Shown here one piece after another: positions 43,133-55,300 of a stretch of DNA of 64,000 nucleotides. The stretch is from Streptococcus mitis. Lineage in GTDB: Bacteria; Bacillota; Bacilli; Lactobacillales; Streptococcaceae. Numbering within the stretch: the stretch's first letter is position 1; each line of letters starts with the position of its first letter. The stretch lies in NCBI RefSeq assembly GCF_000722765.2, contig NZ_CP028415.1, forward strand, positions 1,370,501-1,434,500. Direction: 5' to 3'. The translations under genes were made by a program, and so were the position numbers. Under the pieces are notes generated by a model that saw nothing but the letters and a program-made list of their open reading frames with translations, did not search any database and was not told the DNA's origin.

Positions 43133-43266
43133 CTTTTTCTTTCTTTCAAAGTTTTTACTCTCTATTATACCATATTTTCTCCAAAAGAAGAAAGTATAAC
43201 CATTTTTTCCTCTCTTAGATCCTGATTTCTATACCTACTCTATCCCCCTCCCCTACTGATAACAGC

Positions 43267-43301
43267 AAAAAACTGATGAATCATTTCGATTCATCAGTTT
43301 T
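43267..43301 (-). terminator. Terminator of CshA-type adhesin 1
   Basis: A perfect 14-bp stem AAAACTGATGAATC with GATTCATCAGTTTT around a five-base loop, with six A (minus-strand T) beside it. Confidence 0.9.
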
Positions 43302-43345
43302 AAGAAGATATGTTCATTACAAACAAATCATATTCATTAGAAAGC

Positions 43346-46300
43346 TTAGTCTTCTTTCTTCTTGCGAGCTACAAGACCAAATCCACTCAATACTCCAAGA
43401 AGTCCAAGTGCTGCAAGGCTAGCATTGTCTTCTGTACCAGTATTTGGCAATTCACGCTTAGCTTCAGCTTCTTTCACTGCCGTTGGTTGTACTGGTTGTG
43501 CTGGAGTAGCTGGTACTTGAGGTTTAGCTGGCTGTTCAGGCATTGCTGGAGTAGCTGGCTCAACTGGTTGTACTGGTTGACTTGGTTCAACTGGAGTTGG
43601 CATTTCAACTTTTCTGAAGATATGCTTGATAGTTCCAGATGGATCAGTCACAGTCTTCACATATTCATAACCTGGAATTGTTCCTGGTTCTTTAGCTCCC
43701 GATTCAGATGATTTCAATGGATTTCCATTTTCATCTGTCCAAATCGTAGCACGATTGTTTGTAGGCTGAACATTTGGTTGTAAAGGTGATTTCTTCACTT
43801 TCTTATAGATACGTTTGATTGTACCATCAGGAAGTTGTTCATCCCTAACATATTCATACTCAGGAATATCCAAGATTGGTGACAGCATATCAAATTCAAA
43901 TCCTGGAATGATATTTCCTTCAGTGTCACGTGCAATAATTCTTGGTTTTTCAACTGATGGAGTTGTTACTTTTTCGTATACGTGCTCCACATCACCATTT
44001 GGAAGTTTCTTAGTTTCTACTAAGCGGTAACCCGGGATAGATTTAGCTGGTTTTTCTCCTTCTTCTGTTGATTCTACTGGGTTATTGTCTTTATCAACAG
44101 TAATGAGATTACCATCTTTATCCTTGAATGTTGTTGTTACTGGTTCGTAAACGTGCTCTGTATCTCCATTTTCTAGAGTCTTAGTTTCTACAAATTTATA
44201 TCCTGGGATATCTTTCTTAGGAGTTGTTCCTTCCTCAGTTGTAGTTCCTTCGATTACGTGTCCGTCAGTATCTACGAATGATGTCGTTACTTTTTCGTAT
44301 ACATACTCTGTATCTCCATTTGGAAGTTTACGAGTTTCTACTACTTTGTATCCTGGAATATTCTTAGGATCTTTTGTTCCTTCTTCTGTTTCTGTTCCTG
44401 GAATTGGGTTACCGTTTCTATCTACGTGTTTAGTTGTTACTGGTTCGTAGATGTGTTTAGTATTACCTTTTTCATCAGTTTCAGTCTTAACAACTTTGTA
44501 TCCTGGAATAGTTTCTGATGGGTTCTTACCATCTTTAGATGGAACTAACTCTTTACCATTCTTATCAACAAATACTGTGTCAGGACGTACTGTTGGAGTG
44601 TAAGAAGCTTTGATTGTCTTACCGTTCTTATCTTTACGTACAACTTCTACTGGAGTAGCTGTTCCTACGAAATCTTTTTCTGGAGTGAATGTTACTTTAC
44701 CAGTCGCATCGATTGTGTAAGTTCCTTCTCCTGGTACTTCTTTAGTTGTTGATCCATCTTTAAACGTTGGAGCTACTGTAGTGTCTACATCACCTTTGAA
44801 TACTGGAGTATTCGATTGAGGTTGGTTCTTAGCACCTTCAGATACTACGTTTTCTGTAGATGTTTTACCTAATACTGTTGGTGTGTAGTTAGCTGTTACT
44901 GGTGTTCCGTTTTCGTCAACACGTTTAACCGTTACACCTTTAGCTGTTCCTACGAAGTCTGGTTCGGGAGTGAAGGTTACTTTACCGTTCTTATCAATAG
45001 TGTAAGTTCCTTCTCCTGGTACTTCTTTTGTAGTTGTTCCATCTTCAAATGTTGGAGCTACTGTTTCATCGATTGGTACTGTTACCGTTTTACCGTTTAC
45101 TTTAGTAATTCCTGGTGTGAATACTGGAGTCTCAGATTGAGGTTGTCCTTTATCACCGATTGATGTTACGTCTTTACCTGTTGGAGTTACTGGTAATACT
45201 ACTGGTGTGTAGTTAGCTGTTACTGGTGTTCCGTTTTTGTCAACACGTTTAACTGTTACACCTTTAGCTTGACCTGTGAAGTCTTTTTCTGGAGTGAAGG
45301 TTACAGTTCCGTCTGGAGCTACTGTGTAAGTTCCTTCTCCTGGTACTTCTTTCGTAGTTGTTCCATCTTCGAATGTAGCTGGTTTAGTATCATCAAGTTC
45401 TACAGTTTTTTCTACACCGTTAACTGTTGTTTTACCTGCTTCGAATTCTGGTTTTCCTTTTTGAGTTGCACCTTGAACATCAGTTGTTGTTACACCGTCT
45501 GCAGTTGGTGTTACTGGTTTAACTGTTGGTGTATATTTAGCTGTTACTTCTGTTCCATTTTTATCAACACGTTTAACTGTTACACCGCTAGCTTTACCTG
45601 TAAATTGTGGTTCTGGAGTGAATGTTACTACACCATTTTCATCGATAGTGTAAATCCCTTCTCCTGGTACTTCTTTCGTAGTTGTTCCATCATCGAATGT
45701 TGGTTTAACAGTTTCGTCGATTTCTACAGTTACTTCTGTACCGTTAACTGTTGTTTTACCTGGAGTGAATACTGGAGTTCCAGTCTGTTTCGCACCTTGA
45801 ACATCTTCAGATACTACGTCATCTGATGTTGGAGTAACTGGTTTAACTGTTGGTGTGTATTTAGCTGTAGCTGGAGTTCCATTTGTATCTTTACGTTGAA
45901 CTTCAATTCCTGTAGCTTTTCCTGTGAAGTTTGGTTCTGGCTTGAATGTTACTTCACCAGTTTCTGGGTTGATTGTGTAAGTTCCTTCTCCTGGTACTGT
46001 TACTGAAGTTTCGTCAGTTGGTTCACCAGTTTCTGGATTGATCAATTTAGCTGGTACAGTTGGATCGATTGGAGCTTTAGTGTTTCCTTCAGTGAATGTT
46101 GGAGTTCCACTTTGCTCTTGACCTTGTGCACCTTCAGAAGTGACTGATTTAGCAGTTGGTGTAACAGGCGTGATATTTGGAGTGTAAGTTGTTGTTACAG
46201 CTGTTCCATTTGTATCTTTCGCTTGAACTGTTACTGGTTTAACTGTTCCTGAGTAAGTTTTATCTGTTGGAGTGAATACTGCAACTGGATCTTTACCTTC

Positions 46301-49300
46301 TTCTTTAATAAGAGTGTATGTACCTACTACATCACCTGCTGGGTTTTTAGCTGGAACTGAATCTGCTGGTTGTCCATTTTCATCTAATAATGTATAAGTT
46401 GATGGATCAATCGCTACAGTTTCTTGTGTTTTAGCTTTTGTAATTGGGTCTTCTACTTCAACTGTTCCACCTTTGAATTTAACAGCTTGACTTTGAGTTT
46501 GACCTTGAATATCTGAAGTTACTGATGGTTCTGCAGTTGGTTTTGTACCGATTACTACCGCTGTATATTTACCAAGTGCTGGAGTACCATTTAAGTCAAC
46601 ACGTTTAACAGTTAATTCAGTACCTTTACCTGTGAATCCTTTTTCTGGAGTGAAGTGTACTGTTCCATCTGGATCTACAGTGTAAGTTCCTTCTCCTGGA
46701 ATTGTTACACTTGTTACTTCTTGACCTGTATTTGGATCGATTAGTTTAGCTGGTTTAGTTTCATCGATGTCTACAGTTTTTTCAACACCGTTAACCATCG
46801 CTTTACCACCAACGAAGTTTGGTCTTCCACTTTGTTCTTTACCTTGAACACCTGCTGTAAGAACTTCTGTTCCATTTGGAGTAGCTGGTTTAACTACTGC
46901 TGTGTATTCTGCAGTAACTTTTGTTCCATTAGTATCTTGACGAACTACTTTTAATGTTTGACCTTTTCCTGTGAATTGTTTATCTGGAGTGAAGTGTACT
47001 GTTCCATCTGGATCTACTGTGTAAGTTCCTTCTCCAGGAATTGTTACACTTGTTACTTCTTGACCAGTAGTTGGATCAACCAGTTTAGCTGGTGTATTGT
47101 CATCCATTGGTACTTCTACTTCTTTACCGTTAATTGTTGTTTTACCAGGTGTGAATTGTGGTTTACCGCTTTGAGGTGCACCTTGGATATCTTCTGTGAA
47201 TGTGTTGATACCTTCTGGAGTAACTGGTTTAACTGTTGGTGTGTAAGTAGCTGTTGTTGGAGTTCCGTTCGCATCTTTCGCTTGAACTGTTGCTGGTACT
47301 GGAGTACCTACGAAGTCTTTGTTAGGTGTGAATGTTACTTTACCTGTTGTTGGATCGATTGTGTATGTACCAACTTGTTTTCCGCTAGCGTCTTTGGCTG
47401 GGATTGTTGTTTCATCAGTTGGTTGTCCAGTAGCTGGATCGATTAATTTAGCTGGTTGAGTAGCATCGATCTTCATAGGAACTTTAGAGTTACCTGGTGT
47501 GAACGTTGGAGTTCCTTCTTGAGGTTGTCCTTGTGCACCTTCAGTAACTTTTGGTGTTCCTGTTGGTTCTACTGGAGTGATGTTTGGAGTGTAAGTTGTA
47601 GTTACTGGAGTTCCATTTGTATCTTTAGCTTGGATCGTAACTGGAGCAACTTCACCTGAATATGTTTTATCAGTTGGTGTAAATACTGCAGTTGCTTTAC
47701 CATCTACAACTTTAAGTGTGTAAGTACCGATAACATCTCCTGCTGGGTTTTTAGCTGGTACTGATTCTGCTGGTTGTCCATTTTCATCCAATAGTTTGTA
47801 TGAAGTAGTGTCGATTGGCACTTCTTTTTCAACACCATTAACTGTTGCTTTACCAGGTTTGAAGGTTACTTCTTTAGATTGTTCAACACCTTGTACATCT
47901 GTTGTTTCAGCTGGTGAAGCAGTTGGTGTTACACCTACGATGTTTGGAGTGTAAGTTGTACTTACTTTAGTTCCGTTTTCGTCTTCTGCTTGAACTTTAG
48001 CTGGTTGTACTTTACCTTTGTACTCTTTGTTAGTTGGCGTGAAGGTTACTTTGTTAGTAGCTGGATCAATTGTGTATTCCCCTACTTTGTTTCCTTCAGG
48101 ATCTAAAGCGTCTACTGGAGTACCAGCCGCTACTGGGTTACCTGAAGCATCAAGTAGAACCGCTGAGTTAGCTTTGATCGGTACTGATTTTTTAACACCT
48201 TCTACTGTTGTTTCTCCAGGTGCAAATGATACAGTTCCATCTTGTGGTTGTCCTTGGATACCTGAAGATTCCGCTGGTGTCGCTGTTGGTGTTACACCTA
48301 CGATATGTGGAGTGTAAGTAGTATTTACTTTAGTTCCGTTCTTATCTTCTGCTTGAACTTTAGCTGGTGTTACTTTACCAGTGTAAGTTTTGTCAGTTGG
48401 TGTGAAGGTTACTTCACCTGTAGCTGGATTTACTGTGTATTCCCCTACTTTATTTCCTTTTTCATCTAAAGCATCTACTGGTCCAGTTGCTTCTGTTCCA
48501 TCTGGATTTAATAGTTTTACAGAGTTTTCTTTAATTGGTACTTCTGCATTTCCTGCCGTGAATGTAGGAGTTCCTTTTTGAGTCTCACCTTGTACACCTG
48601 CTGAATCTGCTGGCTTAGCTGCTGGTTCTACAGCAGTTACTGTTGGAGTATATTTTGTAGTAGCCGTAGCTGTTACATCTTGTCCATCTTTATTTTGACC
48701 TACTGGTGCTGTTAATGTTACATCAACACCTGAAGCCGTTCCTTTAAAAGTTGGAAGTGGTTGGAAGGTTACTTCACCTGTTGTTGGGTTGATTGTGTAA
48801 GTTCCTTCTCCATCAACCGTTACAGAGTCAACTTTAGCTCCTGTTTTTGGATCTACTAATTTAGCTGGATAAGTAGCACTTGGTGTTACTGCTGTAGCAG
48901 TATCTGCATTACCTTCTGTTTTGAATGTTGGAGTTTTCTTCTGTTCTTTACCTTGAATATCTGTTGATGTTTCTGGATCTGCAGTGATTTCTTTTGGAGT
49001 TACTGTTGGAATGTATACAGCATCCATAGTTTTTGTAGTTCCTGCTGAGTGAGTTCCATCATTGATATTTTCAAGTCCATTTTGGTTTGTTAATGCAGTC
49101 CATCCAGTTGATTGACCATTTGAGTCTACTGCACGTAGTACGATACCATCAGCTTTACCTACGAAGCTAGCTTCTGGAGTGAATGTGATTTTGTCGTCTG
49201 TTACTGTATATGTACCCTGACCTGCTTTAGTGTAAGTTTTTGTTAATGTTCCATCTGGATTAACGATCATTACACCTTCAGATTGAACTTTCTTAGTAGT

Positions 49301-51934
49301 TTCAGCACTAATTACATTACTTTGTTCAGTATAGTGAATTTTACCGTATGAGTTAAAGGTAGTTTTACCGTTGTTAGAACCTAAGTCTGATGCATCGTCA
49401 CCCGATGGATGTGTTCTGAACTCGATACCAACTGATTGAGTTTCACCTTGTTTACCAGTAGTTTCTTCTTTATCTCCACGTGGTGGATGAGCTACTTGGA
49501 TTTGGTTATCTTCAACTTCCCCAGAGTAGGCAATACCTGCAGCTTTTTCTACTTGAGCTTCATCTTTTGCGATACGCACACGGAAGTTTACAACATCCTT
49601 ACTAGTATCAATTACTTGAGTGTTAGTAAATGTTAATTCAACGACTTGATTATTCCCATTTACTTGTACAACATCGGATTGTTCACCTTCATCAAATTTA
49701 CCATTTCCGTTGAAGTCGATAAATCCACGCACGTAAGCTGGTGCAACTGTGTCTGTGTAGTTTTCATTACCATTTGCTGAAGCATACAATTTTACTTTAT
49801 AAGTATTATCTGGCCCTTGGATGAATTTAACTTCTGGTTGTCCAGTATCTACGTTAGTGTGTACATGTTCTTCAGAAACTAATTGATCTACACCTTCATC
49901 TCCAGTGTCTTTCACATCATCTGAATCCACTCCACGAACACGAGTACCTGGTGCAGAGTCAATATCCGCTTTAACCTTACCTAAGTATGGTTGTTGAATT
50001 TGTTTCTTTTGTTTAGTTAAGTAGTCTACAGTTTGTGTTCTTAAGAAATGCTCAGCCATTCCATATGATTCTGGAAGATCACCGAAGTCAGAGAACTTGA
50101 TACCAATCATAGAAGATTGTTGCCCAGAAGACATGATATATAGTCCTACTTCAGTTACATTGGCAGTTGATAATACTGGAGTTCCTGCTCCACCGTTATT
50201 ACGGTATCCACCGAATACTTGAGAACCAAGACCTGCAGTAGTTGCATCAGGTGTAGCAAATTTCCCACCGTTTAAGGCATTCACAAATTTTTCATCTTGC
50301 CATTTAAGGATAGCAGTTCTACCACCATTCATATCTTTGAATTGATTTAATGGAACATAAGCATTTTTATTTGAACTATACCCAACAATCGCAGCTAAGT
50401 CCCATGGTGTCCCATTAGTTGTATAAATTTCAGACTCAAGAGGTCCAATATCTTCCCCAGAAGTCATAACAATACCTGGTTTAACAGCTTTACCATTATA
50501 AGTAGCTGTTACATCAAATTTAACCCCAGCTGCTTGACCGTTTTTAGGTTGACCTTGAGGGTTTGTTCCTGCGATTGTTGTTTTAGACGTACCAGTTGAT
50601 AAACCAGCATTATTAACGTGTGTATATCTATTTTGAGGATTTGCACCTAACCCTGTTGCACCATTATCCGGGTTGAATTTGTTTTCTTTATCCGGTTGGT
50701 ATGAACTTTCTAAATCAGTTCCCGCAACACGGTTTTTGAATATTTCAGTTGATTCAAACGGTTTTAATTCTTTAACCGTCATTGTAACGATATAACCAGG
50801 GATCAATTCTTTTGTATATGTAGAACCGATTTGAAGTTGGTTATTTGCGTTTAATCCTGTCCATGCAGCTGTGTCTGCAAAGTCTAACCATTGAATCTGA
50901 TCGTTTAAGTCTTTAATTTCTTTTAGATTATCTTCTTTAGTTTTAACTTTGATATCTGATAATGAAGAATATCCATGTTGATCTAACCATGCTTTACCTG
51001 TTTCAGTAGATGCATCTTTAAGTGCTGTTGTTTGTGCATCTGCCAAGTTAACAGCAAACTTACCATCACGACCAATTCCTGCATTCTTCAACTCATTGTA
51101 AACTGCAAGGATAGACTCGTTAAGGCGTTCCAATTGAGCATTTACTTGCTCTTTTGTCACACTCTTATCAGCCAAAAGTGCCTTTGTTTCAGCAAGAACT
51201 GCTTGGTTTTTAGCGACTGCTGCTGTAACTGCTGCCTTGTTTTCTTCTTTGACATCAGCCTTAGCTAGTTCAGTCTCAGCCAATTTGTTGGTTACTTCAG
51301 CTTCTGATGATACTTGTGTAAGAGTCGTTGTTGCTGCTGAAAGAGCTTTTTCAACTGGAGTTGCAGTTTTTTCAGTTTCAGCTTTTGCAGCTTCTTTTTC
51401 AGCTGCTTGTTTCTTATCGAAACCAGCAGTATTTGACTCAGTTACAACTGTGCTCAATGCTGATACAGTTTCTGCTTGGGCATCTACATCGGCTTGGCTA
51501 GCATCTGCCTTAGCTAGAGTTGCTTTAGCTGTTGCCAATACTTCCTTAGCTGAGCTTACTACTGTAACATCTGCATATTTAGCAGTTGAAAGTTTAGACT
51601 CTAAAGTAGCAATACTTGCTTCAAGGATAGCCTTGTTTACTTTCTTAGCTTCTCCTACTTTCACTTCAGGTTTTGCTTCTACAGCTTTTTCTGTTTCTGG
51701 TTTTACAGTTTCAACTTTAGGCTCAGCCTTTTCCTTCTCCTTATTATCTTGACTAGGAGCAACTGCTGAAATAGTTGTTTCAGCTGATTGAACTTCCGTC
51801 GCTGATACCGCACCATTACCTAGGAACATCAATCCAGCCGCAATTGCTACTGATGCCGCTCCAAAGCTGTACTTACGAATACCGTAACGAATGTACTTCT
51901 CCGTTCGAAAATCTTGTTGTTGTTTGCCTTGCAT
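43346..51934 (-). CDS. CshA-type fibrillar LPXTG adhesin 1
   Basis: A 2862-residue wall-anchored adhesin. A YSIRK-type signal (YGIRKYSFGAASVAIAAG) leads to a helical Ala/Lys/Glu region (about 50-300) that ends in the sequence NESILAVYNELKNAGIGRDG, near-identical in adhesin 2. The head (about 310-850) contains QIQWLDFADTAAWTGL, resembles the CshA non-repetitive region and ends in a GEVED-type domain with the loop DFNGNGKFDEGE. About 13-14 CshA repeats of about 100 residues follow (GEGTYTVDPDGTVHFTP...), then six MucBP-like repeats of about 50, a Pro-rich stretch, LPNTG, a helix and RKKKED. CshA proteins build surface fibrils and bind fibronectin and other microbes. I chose the ATG at 51934, with AAGGAGG somewhat distant upstream. 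It is monocistronic, with its own promoter and terminator. Confidence 0.88.
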   Translation of the reverse strand: MQGKQQQDFRTEKYIRYGIRKYSFGAASVAIAAGLMFLGNGAVSATEVQSAETTISAVAPSQDNKEKEKAEPKVETVKPETEKAVEAKPEVKVGEAKKVNKAILEASIATLESKLSTAKYADVTVVSSAKEVLATAKATLAKADASQADVDAQAETVSALSTVVTESNTAGFDKKQAAEKEAAKAETEKTATPVEKALSAATTTLTQVSSEAEVTNKLAETELAKADVKEENKAAVTAAVAKNQAVLAETKALLADKSVTKEQVNAQLERLNESILAVYNELKNAGIGRDGKFAVNLADAQTTALKDASTETGKAWLDQHGYSSLSDIKVKTKEDNLKEIKDLNDQIQWLDFADTAAWTGLNANNQLQIGSTYTKELIPGYIVTMTVKELKPFESTEIFKNRVAGTDLESSYQPDKENKFNPDNGATGLGANPQNRYTHVNNAGLSTGTSKTTIAGTNPQGQPKNGQAAGVKFDVTATYNGKAVKPGIVMTSGEDIGPLESEIYTTNGTPWDLAAIVGYSSNKNAYVPLNQFKDMNGGRTAILKWQDEKFVNALNGGKFATPDATTAGLGSQVFGGYRNNGGAGTPVLSTANVTEVGLYIMSSGQQSSMIGIKFSDFGDLPESYGMAEHFLRTQTVDYLTKQKKQIQQPYLGKVKADIDSAPGTRVRGVDSDDVKDTGDEGVDQLVSEEHVHTNVDTGQPEVKFIQGPDNTYKVKLYASANGNENYTDTVAPAYVRGFIDFNGNGKFDEGEQSDVVQVNGNNQVVELTFTNTQVIDTSKDVVNFRVRIAKDEAQVEKAAGIAYSGEVEDNQIQVAHPPRGDKEETTGKQGETQSVGIEFRTHPSGDDASDLGSNNGKTTFNSYGKIHYTEQSNVISAETTKKVQSEGVMIVNPDGTLTKTYTKAGQGTYTVTDDKITFTPEASFVGKADGIVLRAVDSNGQSTGWTALTNQNGLENINDGTHSAGTTKTMDAVYIPTVTPKEITADPETSTDIQGKEQKKTPTFKTEGNADTATAVTPSATYPAKLVDPKTGAKVDSVTVDGEGTYTINPTTGEVTFQPLPTFKGTASGVDVTLTAPVGQNKDGQDVTATATTKYTPTVTAVEPAAKPADSAGVQGETQKGTPTFTAGNAEVPIKENSVKLLNPDGTEATGPVDALDEKGNKVGEYTVNPATGEVTFTPTDKTYTGKVTPAKVQAEDKNGTKVNTTYTPHIVGVTPTATPAESSGIQGQPQDGTVSFAPGETTVEGVKKSVPIKANSAVLLDASGNPVAAGTPVDALDPEGNKVGEYTIDPATNKVTFTPTNKEYKGKVQPAKVQAEDENGTKVSTTYTPNIVGVTPTASPAETTDVQGVEQSKEVTFKPGKATVNGVEKEVPIDTTSYKLLDENGQPAESVPAKNPAGDVIGTYTLKVVDGKATAVFTPTDKTYSGEVAPVTIQAKDTNGTPVTTTYTPNITPVEPTGTPKVTEGAQGQPQEGTPTFTPGNSKVPMKIDATQPAKLIDPATGQPTDETTIPAKDASGKQVGTYTIDPTTGKVTFTPNKDFVGTPVPATVQAKDANGTPTTATYTPTVKPVTPEGINTFTEDIQGAPQSGKPQFTPGKTTINGKEVEVPMDDNTPAKLVDPTTGQEVTSVTIPGEGTYTVDPDGTVHFTPDKQFTGKGQTLKVVRQDTNGTKVTAEYTAVVKPATPNGTEVLTAGVQGKEQSGRPNFVGGKAMVNGVEKTVDIDETKPAKLIDPNTGQEVTSVTIPGEGTYTVDPDGTVHFTPEKGFTGKGTELTVKRVDLNGTPALGKYTAVVIGTKPTAEPSVTSDIQGQTQSQAVKFKGGTVEVEDPITKAKTQETVAIDPSTYTLLDENGQPADSVPAKNPAGDVVGTYTLIKEEGKDPVAVFTPTDKTYSGTVKPVTVQAKDTNGTAVTTTYTPNITPVTPTAKSVTSEGAQGQEQSGTPTFTEGNTKAPIDPTVPAKLINPETGEPTDETSVTVPGEGTYTINPETGEVTFKPEPNFTGKATGIEVQRKDTNGTPATAKYTPTVKPVTPTSDDVVSEDVQGAKQTGTPVFTPGKTTVNGTEVTVEIDETVKPTFDDGTTTKEVPGEGIYTIDENGVVTFTPEPQFTGKASGVTVKRVDKNGTEVTAKYTPTVKPVTPTADGVTTTDVQGATQKGKPEFEAGKTTVNGVEKTVELDDTKPATFEDGTTTKEVPGEGTYTVAPDGTVTFTPEKDFTGQAKGVTVKRVDKNGTPVTANYTPVVLPVTPTGKDVTSIGDKGQPQSETPVFTPGITKVNGKTVTVPIDETVAPTFEDGTTTKEVPGEGTYTIDKNGKVTFTPEPDFVGTAKGVTVKRVDENGTPVTANYTPTVLGKTSTENVVSEGAKNQPQSNTPVFKGDVDTTVAPTFKDGSTTKEVPGEGTYTIDATGKVTFTPEKDFVGTATPVEVVRKDKNGKTIKASYTPTVRPDTVFVDKNGKELVPSKDGKNPSETIPGYKVVKTETDEKGNTKHIYEPVTTKHVDRNGNPIPGTETEEGTKDPKNIPGYKVVETRKLPNGDTEYVYEKVTTSFVDTDGHVIEGTTTEEGTTPKKDIPGYKFVETKTLENGDTEHVYEPVTTTFKDKDGNLITVDKDNNPVESTEEGEKPAKSIPGYRLVETKKLPNGDVEHVYEKVTTPSVEKPRIIARDTEGNIIPGFEFDMLSPILDIPEYEYVRDEQLPDGTIKRIYKKVKKSPLQPNVQPTNNRATIWTDENGNPLKSSESGAKEPGTIPGYEYVKTVTDPSGTIKHIFRKVEMPTPVEPSQPVQPVEPATPAMPEQPAKPQVPATPAQPVQPTAVKEAEAKRELPNTGTEDNASLAALGLLGVLSGFGLVARKKKED

Positions 51935-52280
51935 GAGACTCACAACCTCCTTATAATTTTTAATTCTTTTTTGATATCTTGAACATAAAAAAATCTTCGG
52001 CATTTTTAAACATTTAACATGACAATGTTTTGTATGTCGAAAATTCGTACTTCAGATACATTCTAATGATATCACATCCATTCCTTACAAGCAAGCAACT
52101 CGACTTAAAACTTGCACTATAATAAATAAATTTTATCTTTCAAACTTATTTTCTTTTTTATTATAGTAAATATATTTTTATTTTTGGATATTTTTTGTTT
52201 ATTCAGAAAGATCAAAGTAAATATTTACCAGCTTTTAACGAATGATAATACAATTATTTTTAGACAGCATTGGAAATTGC
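51935..52280. other. Intergenic region between adhesins 1 and 2
   Basis: About 350 AT-rich bases. It holds the promoter of adhesin 1 and a leader of about 125 nt with no recognisable riboswitch. No gene is seen. Confidence 0.6.
52066..52094 (-). promoter_or_regulatory. Promoter of adhesin 1
   Basis: TTGCTT, 17 bases, then TATCAT preceded by TGA (extended -10). Confidence 0.65.
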
Positions 52281-52312
52281 AAAAAACCAATGACTTTTAC
52301 ATCATTGGTTTT
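52281..52312 (-). terminator. Terminator of CshA-type adhesin 2
   Basis: An 11-bp stem AAAACCAATGA/TCATTGGTTTT is followed on the minus strand by T. Confidence 0.88.
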
Positions 52313-52343
52313 CTACTATATTCGTTTATCAGAAAGATTTTAA

Positions 52344-55300
52344 TTAATCTTCTTTCTTCTTGCGAGCTACAAGACCAAATCCACTCAAGACCCCGAGAAG
52401 TCCAAGTGCTGCAAGGCTAGCATTGTCTTCTGTACCAGTATTTGGCAATTCTTTTTGACCTTCAACATATTTAGGTGTTGCTGGTTGTTTTGGTTGCTCA
52501 GGGCTTATTGGCTCTTGCGGAGAAACTGGTTGTACTGGTTGACTTGGCTCAACTGGTGTTGGAGTTGGCATCTCAATTTTTTGGAAGATATGTCTGATAT
52601 TTCCATTTGAATCTGTCACAGTCTTGACATATTCATAACCTGGAATTGTTCCGGGCTCTTTAGAACCTGGTTCCGTTGATTTCAATGGATTACCTTTCTC
52701 ATCTGTCCAAGTTGTTGTAGTTTGTTTACCTGGATTTGGTTGAGGAACAGGTGAAGGGGTTGGAGCTGGTGGTGTTACTTTTTCGTAGACATGTTCAACA
52801 TCTCCGTTTGGAAGTGGTTTAGTTTCCACAAAGCGATAGCCTGGAATATCTTTCTTAGGTTGTTCGCCTTCTTCTGTTGGAGTATTTGGAATTGGATTTC
52901 CATCTTTATCCTTGAAGAATGTCTTCACTTTTTCGTAGATATGCTCAGTATCTCCATTTGGAAGTGGTTTAGTTTCTACGAAGCGGTAGCCTGGGATATC
53001 TTTCTTAGGTTGTTCGCCTTTTTCAGTTGGAACTTTTGGAATTTCATTTCCATCTTTATCCTTGAAGAATGTTTTCACTTGTTCATAGATATGACGAGTA
53101 TTTCCATGCTCATCAGTGATTGTTTCTTTATATCTATATCCTGGAATATCTACCTTAGGTTGTTCTCCATCTTTACTTGGGAACCCTGGAATTTCTTTAC
53201 CATTCTCATCTACGAAGTCTGTACCTGGACGAACTGTTGGAGTGTATTTAGCAGCAATTGTTTTTCCTGCTTTATCTTTTCTTACAACAGTTACACCTTC
53301 TCCAGTTCCTACGTAATCTTCTTCTGGAGTAAATGTTACTTTACCATCTTTATCGATAGTATAAGTTCCTTCTCCGTCAACAACCATCTTAGTTGAACCA
53401 TCAGAGAATGTTGGTGGCACATCTAAATCTACGTCTCCTGTGAACTCTGGAGTTTCAGATTGAGGAGTATTCTTAGGTCCTTCTGAAGTTTTGTCTACAG
53501 TCGCTGTTACTGGTGTTACTGTTGGAGTGTATTTAGCCGTTACTTCTGTTCCGTTCTTATCTACACGTTGTACAGTTACTCCTGTAGCTGTTCCTAGGAA
53601 TTCTGGTTCTGGTGTGAATGTTACTTCTCCAGTCTTAGGATCGATTGTGTATGTTCCTTCACCGTCAACTGTTACAGAATCAACCGGATCACCCGTCTTA
53701 GGATCAACTAGTTTAGCTGGAACATCCTTATTAATTTCAACAGTTTCTTCTTTACCATTGATTTCCGCTGATCCGCCTTCAAATACTGGTGTTCCTTTTT
53801 GAACTTGACCTTTAGGTCCTACTGATGTCTTATCTTCTCCAGTTGGCGTTACTGGCACTACTTTTGGAGTATACTTAGCTGTTACTGGCGTTCCATTCTT
53901 ATCAACACGTTGAACTTCTACACCTTCTCCTTTTCCAGTAAATTGTGGTTCTGGTTGGAATTTCACTTTACCATCTTCGATTGTGTATGTTCCTTCTCCA
54001 GGAATTACTACTGCTTCATCAGTTGGTTCTCCTGTTTCTGGATTAATTAGTTTAGGTGCTTTTGTTTCATCAATCTCAACAGTTTTTGCTACACCATTAA
54101 CTGTTACTGTTCCACCTTTGAATTCTGGTAATCCTGTTTGTGATTTACCTTGAATATCTTTAGATTTAGCTGGTGTTGCTGTCGGTATTACACCTTTCAC
54201 TTTAGGAGTGTAGTTTGCTTGAACTGTTGTTCCGTTCGTATCTTGACGTTGAACAGTTACTCCTATTGCTTGACCAGTGAAGTCTTTATTTGGAGTGAAT
54301 GTTACTTCTCCAGAGTTAGGATCAATTGTGTATGTTCCTTCTCCAGGAATTGTTACTGGTCCATCTGTTGGTTTTCCTGTTTCTGGATCGATTAATTTGG
54401 CAGGTACTGTTCCATCAATTGGAACTTCTTTATCTCCACCTTTAAATACTGGTGTTCCTGTTTGAGGTACACCTTGTACATCTTCTGATGTCACGTCTTC
54501 TCCTGTTGGTTTAACTGGAGTTACCGTTGGAGTGTATTTAGCTTTTACAGCTGTTCCGTTTGTATCTTCACGTTGAACTTCTACACCTGTAGCTGTTCCT
54601 GTGAATTGTGGTTCTGGTTGGAATTTCACTTTACCATCTTCGATTGTGTATGTTCCTTCTCCTTCAACTACAACTTTATCAGTTGGTTGCCCTGTTGTTG
54701 GATCAATTAGTTTTGGAGCTTTTGTTTCATCAATTGGAACAACTTTCTCTTCGTTGTTAACCGTTACTGTTCCACCTTTGAATTCTGGTAGTCCTGTTTG
54801 CGCTTTACCTTGAACATCTGTTGTTTTAGCTGGTGTTGCTGTTGGTTTAACAGGTTTAATGTTAGGTGTGTACGTAGTTCTTACTGGAGTTCCGTTCATA
54901 TCTGCTGCTTGAATAGTTACCGGCGGAACTGGTCCTACATATGTTTTATCTTCTGGTGTGTATACTGCAATCGGATCTTTTCCTGGTTCTTTTACAAGTG
55001 TATACTTACCGATTACTTTAGTTGGATCTTTTGGATCTTTTACAACTACTTCATCAGTTGGTTTTCCATTTTCACCTACTAATGTAACTGAACCTGGATT
55101 AATCGGAACTGGATCTGATTTAATTGGGTTTCCAACTGGATCTTCTAAATCTGCAGTTCCACCTTTGAATGTAATAGGTTGTTTTTGAGTTGCACCTTGT
55201 ACATCAGTTGATTCGGCTGGCTTAGCCGTTGGTTTAACCCCTACGATTACTGGAGTATATTCAGCTGTTGCTGGTGTATTATTTTTATCTACACGTTGAA